NCBI GenBank assembly: GCA_946413885.1
Contig: CAMKMK010000002.1
Coordinates: 1 to 35,689, forward strand
Length of the DNA: 35,689 nt
Origin: an uncultured Prevotellaceae bacterium
Lineage (GTDB): Bacteria > Bacteroidota > Bacteroidia > Bacteroidales > Bacteroidaceae
Direction: 5' to 3'
In this document: piece after piece, positions 1 through 7,803 of the stretch
Numbering within the stretch: position 1 is the stretch's first letter
How the letters are laid out: each line of letters begins with the position of its first letter
The notes under the pieces: model-generated
Seen by the model: only the letters and a program-made list of their open reading frames with translations
What the model was told of the DNA's origin: nothing
Databases searched by the model: none
Position numbers and translations under genes: made by a program

Positions 1-48
1 ATTAGCGCCATCCTGACGAGCCTGGGAGTCAGCAGCTGTTTGATGTAA
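1..48 (+). CDS. C-terminal fragment of an unidentified upstream CDS (…ISAILTSLGVSSCLM*)
   Basis: Frame 1 is open from base 1 to TAA at 46-48; the other two + frames hit stops early. A terminator-like hairpin follows immediately. Confidence 0.4.
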   Translation: MSAILTSLGVSSCLM

Positions 49-62
49 GAGAGAAAAAAAGT

Positions 63-113
63 GAAGAGGGTGTGTCAAAAAAAGCGCCCTCTTCTCATTT
101 TACTTCCTCTTTT
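63..113 (+). terminator. Rho-independent terminator of the upstream gene
   Basis: Inverted repeat GAAGAGGG (63-70) / CCCTCTTC (87-94) followed by a T-rich tract (tcattttacttcctctttt). Confidence 0.6.
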
Positions 114-115
114 CT

Positions 116-145
116 TTTGGGAATCAACAAAAATTCGTAAATTTG
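116..145 (+). promoter_or_regulatory. Bacteroidetes-type promoter for the FAS1 gene
   Basis: TTTG (116-119), N18, TAAATTTG (138-145), matching the TTTG/TAnnTTTG consensus. Confidence 0.6.
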
Positions 146-176
146 TGCTTTGAAACCGATGAAAAACGGATATGGA

Positions 177-2303
177 ATGATGAAAAATCGCGCTACTGCT
201 ATCGTCAAAGGAGCCGCCGTGCTGTTGATGCTGGTATTCTTTCATGCCTGCACCGAGAATGTCGATACCTCGGCCCGATATGTTTTTACCGAAAAGACCA
301 TCCTCGACTACCTCTCTTCGCACGACTGCTACAGCGAGTACACACGCCTGCTTGCCGCCGTGCCTGCCGGTCCCTACAGCACGACCAAGGTGGGGCAGCT
401 GCTCTCAGCCCGCGGACATTACACCGTCTTCGCTCCCACCAACGAGGCCATCTATGCCTACCTGGACACGCTGGTGGCTGACAGCGTCATCGACTATCCC
501 TCGTGGGAGGCGTTCACGGACAGCGCCGATCTCGATTCCATCAGGAAGGTTATCGTGCTGAACAGCATCATCGACAGCGGCGACGATGGCCAGGGACTCG
601 AGACCTCTGACTTCCCTGAGATTAGCGGACGCGAGTTTGTGCTGAGCAACATGAACGACCGCAAGCTATCGACCTACTATACGGACAATCCCAACGACAT
701 CCTCATCAACGGCTGGTATCCCGTGGATTCCATCAACCGCGACATACGGCTGCTCAACGGATACGTCCACCAGATGAAGGGCGTGATAGCTCCCCACACC
801 ATCACCGCCGCCACCTATCTGGCGAAGATCGTCAGGGAGAAGCGTGAGGGGTTCCTCGTGACGGCAAGGGTCATCGAGGCCTGTGGACTGATGGACACCC
901 TGAACTGCTGGCGCGACGAGGCCTACGAGACTCTCTACCAGCAGGGCATCATCCAAGACCTGCCGAACATCAACCTGCTGGGCTTTGCTGACAGCGGCAT
1001 GGCCTACGCTCCACGCCACCGCCTCATCGGATTCACCATCTTTGCCGAGCCTGACAGCTTCTGGCGCTCCCAGGGCTTCGACCCTGAAGACCCCGACCTG
1101 CTGGCCAAACTGCAGCAATGGGTCCTCGACCAGCAGCTCATCTCGATGGACGACAAGTTCACCCTCGACGACAACTATTCCTCGCCCGACAACCTGCTGA
1201 ACCTGTGGATTACCTATCACATCCTGCCCATGCGCATCCCTTCCGACAAGCTGGTCATCCATCACAACGAGAGCCGCTTCAGCATCAACAAGCCTTACTC
1301 CTTGGGTATGTTTGCTGAGGAGCTCTACACCTCCATGGGACGACGCAGGCTCCTGAAAATCTACGAGAGCCGAGAGAGCGAGGGAGTCTTCCTGAACCGC
1401 TTCCCTGAACTCGACTGCGGACGTCGCGGAACGGGGGGCGAGCTCCGTTGCGACGAGGACAAGGTGGGATGCCGAGTGGACAGAGAAAGCCGCAATGCCG
1501 TGCTGAGCGACATCATCAACTGCTGCATCTATCCCATCGACAAACCGCTGGCCTATACTGACGACGTGCGCGACAACCTCCATCGCCAACGCTTGCGCAT
1601 CGACGGGCTGGGTATGCTCCCCGAGTCCATCACCAACGACATACGCAAAAAGTCATCCTCCCAACAGAGGTATCAGCAGGTGTACATCCCCAAGCAAAGC
1701 ATCTATCAGTATTTCAACGACATGTGGATGAACGACGACTGCAACATGGTCTATTTCAACGCCTACGCCTACACCTGGCCAGGCAAGAACGGCGACGAGA
1801 TGAAGGCTGTAGGCCGCTACGAAGTCACCTACCGCCTGCCGCCCGTTCCCCGCAGGGGCATCTACGAGCTGCGCTACGCCATCATAGCCACCGATCGGCG
1901 AGGCGTGGCACAAATCTATTTCGGCGACAACTTCAACAAACTCAACGTGGCGGGCATCCCCATGGACTGGACCATCCCTCCCCAGAACCACATTACAGCC
2001 TGGGAGGCCGACACCAATGACGACGACTACAATGCTGAGATAGACAAACGCATGCGCAACAACGGCTACATGAACGGCGACAAGAGCAACTGCGTGCTGG
2101 GCGACCCCAACAACTCTCTCCGCGAATACACATGGGCCATGAGACGCATCCTGCTGCGCCAGTACATGGACCCTGACAAGACCTATTATATACGCATGAA
2201 ATCCATCATCGACTCTGACGCCAAAGAGTTCTACATGGACTACATAGAACTTTGCCCCAAGGAAGTGTTCGACAACCCAGAACGACCTGAAGACATCTGG
2301 TGA
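177..2303 (+). CDS. FAS1 (fasciclin-like) domain lipoprotein; the listed ORF begins at 150 with TTG but the start is probably ATG 177 or 180
   Basis: Signal peptide with lipobox (LVFFHAC|TEN). FAS1-like segments 'GHYTVFAPTNEAIYAYLD' and 'LLNLWITYHILP'. Stop TGA at 2301-2303. Confidence 0.8.
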   Translation: MMKNRATAIVKGAAVLLMLVFFHACTENVDTSARYVFTEKTILDYLSSHDCYSEYTRLLAAVPAGPYSTTKVGQLLSARGHYTVFAPTNEAIYAYLDTLVADSVIDYPSWEAFTDSADLDSIRKVIVLNSIIDSGDDGQGLETSDFPEISGREFVLSNMNDRKLSTYYTDNPNDILINGWYPVDSINRDIRLLNGYVHQMKGVIAPHTITAATYLAKIVREKREGFLVTARVIEACGLMDTLNCWRDEAYETLYQQGIIQDLPNINLLGFADSGMAYAPRHRLIGFTIFAEPDSFWRSQGFDPEDPDLLAKLQQWVLDQQLISMDDKFTLDDNYSSPDNLLNLWITYHILPMRIPSDKLVIHHNESRFSINKPYSLGMFAEELYTSMGRRRLLKIYESRESEGVFLNRFPELDCGRRGTGGELRCDEDKVGCRVDRESRNAVLSDIINCCIYPIDKPLAYTDDVRDNLHRQRLRIDGLGMLPESITNDIRKKSSSQQRYQQVYIPKQSIYQYFNDMWMNDDCNMVYFNAYAYTWPGKNGDEMKAVGRYEVTYRLPPVPRRGIYELRYAIIATDRRGVAQIYFGDNFNKLNVAGIPMDWTIPPQNHITAWEADTNDDDYNAEIDKRMRNNGYMNGDKSNCVLGDPNNSLREYTWAMRRILLRQYMDPDKTYYIRMKSIIDSDAKEFYMDYIELCPKEVFDNPERPEDIW

Positions 2304-2341
2304 GGCCCCATGTGACACGTCAGAGCCGCTGGCTCAACACG

Positions 2342-3283
2342 TCAGAATCCAGGATTCGACACGCCGATATCCACATCCGCCACAAGAGAGAAGTCGCGGA
2401 ACTGGCAGGTGACGTCGAACGTACCAGGAAGCTCCCATCCGAAATTCATCCCCTGGATGCTGAAATCATCCACGGAAGAGTCGGTCAGGAAACCCTTCAA
2501 ATGTAAAGATTTTATCGCATCATCGATAGCTGCCTTCACGTTGACTTTTGCCTTGTGCCACCTGTGGTCGTTGAAGTTGATTTCCCCATAGACATCCTTG
2601 CCTGCCAGCTGATGAATGTAGGTACTGGTTCCCACGTCCCAATGGGTGGAAGCATTCGCCAGGAGCCCGCCTGAGCCTCGATTGTCGAAACAGCCCATGC
2701 CCAGCCACAACGCCTTGCCATAATCCGAGGAAGTGGGATTGGTGTTGCGCACATACAGGTAGCCCAGGCATTGGGCGGCATGAATGGACGTGTCGTAGAA
2801 GGTTCCCATGCGATTGCGGCAACGCATGATGCGCAGGCTGTAGGAGAACGTTACCGTCTGGGCTTTCCCAACAGGCAGGGAACCGAAATCCGTCTCGACG
2901 AGGAAGTTGATCCAGGGCTGGCTCGATGAGGTCCTGTGAGCCTCGTACACCTTGCTGGCATCGACCTTCATGGTAAACGTTCCCTTCGCGTCGCGGGCAA
3001 AGAGGAAGGAATCGTCGGCATAGGTGATGCCATACTTTGTATGCGCAGGATTGTCGCCTGAGAGTTTGGTGGAAAAATCCCAGGAACAAAGCCGCCAGAG
3101 GGGAGGTTCGCTGTTCCTGTCGAAACGGAGCGTATCGATCTTCACCCCCACCCCATTCACGGGTTTGGGAGCCAGGAGAGCCACCCCTTGCTGCATGGCG
3201 GAGTCCACGTAGAGCTGAAATCCGTCGGCTCGCGAAAGAACGGGAGCCACCACCAGAAGAACCGCCAAAAGTGTCTTTCTCAT
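2342..3283 (-). CDS. Secreted protein of unknown function
   Basis: Signal peptide MRKTLLAVLLVVAPVLSRA. 313-aa uninterrupted ORF with a canonical promoter upstream. No family recognised by eye. Confidence 0.75.
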   Translation of the reverse strand: MRKTLLAVLLVVAPVLSRADGFQLYVDSAMQQGVALLAPKPVNGVGVKIDTLRFDRNSEPPLWRLCSWDFSTKLSGDNPAHTKYGITYADDSFLFARDAKGTFTMKVDASKVYEAHRTSSSQPWINFLVETDFGSLPVGKAQTVTFSYSLRIMRCRNRMGTFYDTSIHAAQCLGYLYVRNTNPTSSDYGKALWLGMGCFDNRGSGGLLANASTHWDVGTSTYIHQLAGKDVYGEINFNDHRWHKAKVNVKAAIDDAIKSLHLKGFLTDSSVDDFSIQGMNFGWELPGTFDVTCQFRDFSLVADVDIGVSNPGF

Positions 3284-3311
3284 ATTGGGCAGAAAATGAA
3301 AAGTTACGCTC

Positions 3312-3339
3312 CAAAGTTACCATTTTATTTGTAAACAAA
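3312..3339 (-). promoter_or_regulatory. Minus-strand Bacteroidetes promoter for the 2342-3283 gene
   Basis: Reverse complement gives TTTG-N16-TAACTTTG (-33 at 3336-3339, -7 at 3312-3319). Confidence 0.5.
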
Positions 3340-3391
3340 TGTTCTTTTTGGCAGATAAATGTTACAAAAGGTTGCTTTTTAATCCTCCTGC

Positions 3392-3422
3392 TTGCGAATA
3401 CAATTTAATTGTATTATCTTTG
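3392..3422 (+). promoter_or_regulatory. Promoter of purM with an embedded palindrome
   Basis: TTG (3392-3394), N20, TATCTTTG (3415-3422). The perfect inverted repeat AATACAATT-T-AATTGTATT spans 3397-3415. Confidence 0.55.
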
Positions 3423-3445
3423 CACTCCAAATACGAACAACGCGA

Positions 3446-4612
3446 ATGAGTAACCAACGATACATGATGCGGGGTGTGAGTGCTGCCAAGGAGGACGTGC
3501 ACAACGCCATCAAGAACATCGACAAGGGAATTTATCCCCAAGCATTCTGTAAAATCATCCCTGACATCCTGGGAGGCGATCCTGAATACTGCAACATCAT
3601 GCATGCCGACGGAGCAGGCACGAAGAGTAGCCTTGCCTACATGTACTGGAAGGAGACGGGCGACCTGAGTGTCTGGAAAGGCATTGCCCAGGATGCCCTC
3701 ATCATGAACACGGACGACCTGCTTTGCGTGGGGGCTGTTGACAACATCCTGGTAAGCTCGACCATCGGACGCAACAAGATGCTGATTCCAGGCGAAGTGA
3801 TCAGCGCCATCATCAACGGGACAGACGAGCTGCTGCAGGAGATGCGCGAGATGGGTATCGGCATCTATGCCACAGGAGGCGAGACAGCCGATGTGGGCGA
3901 TCTGGTGAGGACCATCATCGTGGACAGTACCGTGACCTGCCGCATGAAGCGAAGCGACGTGATCGACAACGCCAACATCCGCCCAGGAGACGTTATCGTG
4001 GGACTGAGCAGCTGCGGAAAGGCTACCTATGAAAAGGAATACAACGGCGGAATGGGCAGCAACGGACTGACCAGCGCCCGCCATGACGTGTTCTCGAAAT
4101 ACCTGGCAGGGAAGTACCCTGAAAGTTTTGACCACGCCGTGCCTGAGGAACTTGTGTACAGCGGAAAATACAGGTTGACAGACCCCGTTGAGGGCAGTCC
4201 CATCGATGCAGGCAAACTGGTGCTTTCCCCCACACGTACCTACGCTCCTGTCGTCAAGCAGATGCTGGACGAGCTGCGTCCCAAGATTCATGGCATGGTG
4301 CATTGTACGGGTGGCGCGCAGACGAAAGTGCTGCATTTCGTGGGCGAGAATTGTCGCGTCATCAAGGACAACATGTTCCCCGTTCCTCCTCTCTTCAAGG
4401 CTATCCAAGACTGCAGCGGAACGGACTGGGCAGAGATGTACAAAGTCTTCAACATGGGCCATCGCCTCGAAGTATATGTGGCTCCTGAGGATGCAGAAAA
4501 AGTCATCAGCATCAGCAAGAGTTTCAACATCGACGCTCAGATCGTAGGCCGCATCGAGGAAGGCAAGAAGAGCCTCCTCATCAAGAGCGAGTTCGGCGAA
4601 TTCGAATATTAA
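3446..4612 (+). CDS. purM: Phosphoribosylformylglycinamidine cyclo-ligase (AIR synthase)
   Basis: MSNQRYMMRGVSAAKEDVHNAI…; AIR synthase-like motifs 'MHADGAGTKSSLAY', 'GGETADVGD', 'VGLSSCGKATYEKEYNGGMGSNGLTSARHDV'. In-frame ATG 3446 preferred over the ORF-track start at 3392. Confidence 0.85.
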   Translation: MSNQRYMMRGVSAAKEDVHNAIKNIDKGIYPQAFCKIIPDILGGDPEYCNIMHADGAGTKSSLAYMYWKETGDLSVWKGIAQDALIMNTDDLLCVGAVDNILVSSTIGRNKMLIPGEVISAIINGTDELLQEMREMGIGIYATGGETADVGDLVRTIIVDSTVTCRMKRSDVIDNANIRPGDVIVGLSSCGKATYEKEYNGGMGSNGLTSARHDVFSKYLAGKYPESFDHAVPEELVYSGKYRLTDPVEGSPIDAGKLVLSPTRTYAPVVKQMLDELRPKIHGMVHCTGGAQTKVLHFVGENCRVIKDNMFPVPPLFKAIQDCSGTDWAEMYKVFNMGHRLEVYVAPEDAEKVISISKSFNIDAQIVGRIEEGKKSLLIKSEFGEFEY

Positions 4613-4623
4613 AAACAGACGTT

Positions 4624-4722
4624 ATGGTATACATATCTTTACTTGCACTACTCGTCATCATGTTCTTTGCATGGCGTCAGTTCTACCTTACTCAAAAGAA
4701 AAGGAAGAATGGCAGAAAATAA
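4624..4722 (+). CDS. Candidate 32-aa single-pass membrane microprotein
   Basis: ATG 4624 to TAA 4720-4722: [32 protein letters not shown]. Hydrophobic N-terminus plus basic tail; overlaps the prfA start by 14 nt. Absent from the ORF track, whose shortest listed entry is 60 aa. Confidence 0.5.
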   Translation: MVYISLLALLVIMFFAWRQFYLTQKKRKNGRK

Positions 4723-5821
4723 TCACTTGTTGGACAAGCTTGACGGCCTGGTGAGCCGTTTCGAAGAGGTCAGTACGATGATTACTGACCCAGCCGTCAT
4801 AGCTGACCAGAAACGATACGTCAAGCTGACAAAGGAATACAAGGACCTGGGGAAAATCGTAGCGGCCCGCAAGGAATACATCGGCTGCCTCCAGAACCTC
4901 TCTGACGCGAAAGAGATGATGGCAATGGAGGACGACCCTGAGCTGAAGGACATGCTTCGTGAAGAGTTGGCTGAAAGCGAGAAACGCATCCCTGAACTGG
5001 AGGAAGAGATAAAGCTGATGCTCGTACCTGCTGACCCAGAGGACGACAAGAATGTCATCATGGAGATTCGTGGCGGTACAGGTGGCGACGAGGCTGCCCT
5101 GTTTGCTGGTGACCTGTTCCGCATGTACTCGAAATTCATCGAGATGAAGGGATGGAAGATGGCCGTGAGCAGTTACAACGAAGGAACCGCAGGAGGCTAC
5201 AAGGAAATCATCTTCAGCGTGACGGGTGAAGGCGTCTATGGGATTCTGAAGTACGAATCAGGCGTACATCGCGTTCAACGTGTGCCTGTCACAGAAACGC
5301 AGGGACGGGTTCATACCTCTGCCGCAACGGTTGCCGTATTGCCAGAAGCCGAGGAATTCGACGTGGAGATCAACGAGGGTGCCATCAAGTGGGACACGTT
5401 CCGTTCGAGTGGTGCAGGAGGACAGAATGTCAATAAGGTAGAATCAGGAGTCCGTGCGCGTTACGTGTGGAGGAATCCTTTTACCAATCAAGACGAGGAG
5501 ATTCTGGTGGAATGTACTGAGACACGCGACCAACCCAAGAACAAGGAGCGCGCCCTGGCTCGCCTGCGTACCTTCATCTATGACAAGGAACACCAGAAGT
5601 ATCTGGACGACATCGCCTCGAAGCGCAAGACGATGGTCTCGACAGGTGACCGCTCGGCTAAGATCCGCACCTACAACTATCCCCAAGGTCGCATTACAGA
5701 CCATCGCATCGGCTACACCATCTACAACCTGAACTCTTTCATGGACGGCAACATCCAGGATTGCATCGACCACCTCATCGTGGCAGAGAATGCTGAGAGA
5801 ATGAAGGAGAGTGAATTGTAA
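4709..5821 (+). CDS. prfA: Peptide chain release factor 1
   Basis: GGQ motif in '[21 protein letters not shown]'; RF1-like '[20 protein letters not shown]'. Start ATG 4709 ([14 protein letters not shown]). Confidence 0.95.
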   Translation: MAENNHLLDKLDGLVSRFEEVSTMITDPAVIADQKRYVKLTKEYKDLGKIVAARKEYIGCLQNLSDAKEMMAMEDDPELKDMLREELAESEKRIPELEEEIKLMLVPADPEDDKNVIMEIRGGTGGDEAALFAGDLFRMYSKFIEMKGWKMAVSSYNEGTAGGYKEIIFSVTGEGVYGILKYESGVHRVQRVPVTETQGRVHTSAATVAVLPEAEEFDVEINEGAIKWDTFRSSGAGGQNVNKVESGVRARYVWRNPFTNQDEEILVECTETRDQPKNKERALARLRTFIYDKEHQKYLDDIASKRKTMVSTGDRSAKIRTYNYPQGRITDHRIGYTIYNLNSFMDGNIQDCIDHLIVAENAERMKESEL

Positions 5822-5835
5822 AAGAAATTCAAGAA

Positions 5836-6657
5836 ATGACAAGACAAGAACTCATAGACAACATACGAAGGAAAAAGTCTTTCCTCTGCGTAGGCCTCGA
5901 TACCGACCTGAAGAAGATTCCTGAGCATCTGCTTAGGGAAGAAGAAGACCCCATCTTTGCCTTCAACAAGGCCATCATCGATGCCACAGCTCCTTATTGC
6001 GTCGCCTATAAACCGAATCTGGCTTTCTACGAGGCGTTTGGGTTGGAAGGACTCATCGCTTTCGACAAGACCGTAAGATATCTTCGCGAGAACTATCCTG
6101 ACCAGTTCATCATAGCAGATGCCAAACGAGGCGACATCGGCAACACGAGTGCCATGTATGCCCGCACCTTCTTCGAGGAATACGAGGTAGATGCCGTGAC
6201 GGTAGCTCCCTACATGGGCGAGGATAGCGTGACACCCTTTCTGGGTTACGAAGGGAAATGGGTTATCCTGTTGGCTCTCACCTCCAACAAAGGAAGTCAG
6301 GATTTCCAACTGACTGAGAACACGAAGGGCGAACGTCTCTTTGAGAAAGTGTTGCGGAAAAGTCAGGAATGGGCTGACAGCGAACAGATGATGTACGTGG
6401 TGGGAGCTACACAAGGGCAGGCTTTCGAGGACATCCGCAAGATCGTACCCCATCATTTCCTTCTGGTTCCTGGCATTGGAGCGCAGGGCGGCAGCCTGGA
6501 AGAAGTCTGCAAATATGGAATGACGAAAGAATGCGGACTGATCGTGAACAGCAGCCGTGCCATCATCTATGCCGACAAGACAAAGAATTTTGCCCAAGTG
6601 GCAGGCGAAAAAGCCAAAGAAGTGGCTGACCAAATGGCAGAACTATTAAAATGGTAA
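5836..6657 (+). CDS. pyrF: Orotidine 5'-phosphate decarboxylase (type 2)
   Basis: '[17 protein letters not shown]', '[19 protein letters not shown]', '[11 protein letters not shown]'. Confidence 0.95.
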   Translation: MTRQELIDNIRRKKSFLCVGLDTDLKKIPEHLLREEEDPIFAFNKAIIDATAPYCVAYKPNLAFYEAFGLEGLIAFDKTVRYLRENYPDQFIIADAKRGDIGNTSAMYARTFFEEYEVDAVTVAPYMGEDSVTPFLGYEGKWVILLALTSNKGSQDFQLTENTKGERLFEKVLRKSQEWADSEQMMYVVGATQGQAFEDIRKIVPHHFLLVPGIGAQGGSLEEVCKYGMTKECGLIVNSSRAIIYADKTKNFAQVAGEKAKEVADQMAELLKW

Positions 6658-6701
6658 ATGCATAAATTTTAAATCGTAAATCATTAAATAGTAAATAGAA
6701 A

Positions 6702-7751
6702 GTGGAATTTACAGCACAAATGATAGCAGACTTGATAAAGGGAACCCTGGTAGGCGACCCTGATGTCAAGATCAATAATTTTGCCAAGATAGAAGAAGGG
6801 AAGCCTGGTTGCATCAGCTTTCTGGCCAACGATAAATATGAACATTATATTTACGAGACGCAAAGCAGCGTGGTACTCGTAAACCAAGACTTCGAGCCAA
6901 AGAAGGAGATAAAGGCAACACTCATCAAGGTGCCTGACGCCCGCGAGGCTGTAGCCAAGCTGTTGCAATTCTATGAGAGCATGAAACCCAAGCGGGAAGG
7001 CATCAGCGACGTGGCTTTCATTCACCCATCAGCAAAGATTGGCGACAAATGCTATATCGGCCCCTTCGTCGCCATCGCGGAAGGCGTGGAGATAGGAGAA
7101 GGTTGCGTTCTGCATCCACACGTCACGATAGGCAGGAATGCCAAGGTAGGCGCGAATACGGAGATATATAGCAATGCCGTCATCTATCATGATTGTCAGG
7201 TTGGCAATCGTTGTGTGCTTCATGCCGGTTGTGTGATTGGAGCCGACGGCTTTGGCTTCCAACCTACAGAAAAGGGATACGAGAAGATACCCCAAATAGG
7301 TATCGCCATCATAGAGGACGACGTGGAGATAGGTGCCAATACCTGTGTCGATAGAGCCGTCATGGGAGCCACCATCGTTCATAGTGGCGTGAAGATTGAC
7401 AACCTTGTGCAGATCGCCCACAACAATGAGATAGGCAGCCATACCGTCATGTCGGCTCAAGTCGGCATCGCAGGAAGTACGAAAGTGGGAGAATGGTGTA
7501 TGTTTGGCGGTCAAGTAGGTATTGCCGGCCACGCAACTATCGCCAACCGCACGATGGCTGGCGCCCAGGCAGGCATTCCCAACAGCGTGAAAAAGGAAGG
7601 TACAGCCGTCCAAGGAACTCCCGCCATCGAAGGACATAACTTCTGGAGATCCAGCGCCCTCTTCAAGAAACTCCCTGAGATATGGACAGAAATGAACCAA
7701 ATGAAGAAAGAAATCAAAGCTCTGAAAGAACAAGTGGAGCAAAAAGAATAA
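6702..7751 (+). CDS. lpxD: UDP-3-O-acylglucosamine N-acyltransferase; GTG start
   Basis: Start codon GTG at 6702 ([16 protein letters not shown]). Left-handed beta-helix hexapeptide repeats and '[21 protein letters not shown]'. Confidence 0.95.
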   Translation: MEFTAQMIADLIKGTLVGDPDVKINNFAKIEEGKPGCISFLANDKYEHYIYETQSSVVLVNQDFEPKKEIKATLIKVPDAREAVAKLLQFYESMKPKREGISDVAFIHPSAKIGDKCYIGPFVAIAEGVEIGEGCVLHPHVTIGRNAKVGANTEIYSNAVIYHDCQVGNRCVLHAGCVIGADGFGFQPTEKGYEKIPQIGIAIIEDDVEIGANTCVDRAVMGATIVHSGVKIDNLVQIAHNNEIGSHTVMSAQVGIAGSTKVGEWCMFGGQVGIAGHATIANRTMAGAQAGIPNSVKKEGTAVQGTPAIEGHNFWRSSALFKKLPEIWTEMNQMKKEIKALKEQVEQKE

Positions 7752-7803
7752 ATTCACAAAACTCTAAACATTACATCAAAAAGCCAACAATATCATTGCA
7801 AAT

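Noticed and set aside
666-1589. 307-aa minus-strand ORF
   Set aside because: Antisense to the FAS1 lipoprotein; no signal or domain evidence.
2520-3338. 272-aa minus-strand ORF overlapping the secreted protein gene
   Set aside because: Alternate frame of the better candidate 2342-3283, which has a signal peptide and correctly placed promoter.
3362-4462. 366-aa minus-strand ORF
   Set aside because: Antisense to purM; composition rich in H/V/A as expected of shadow ORFs.
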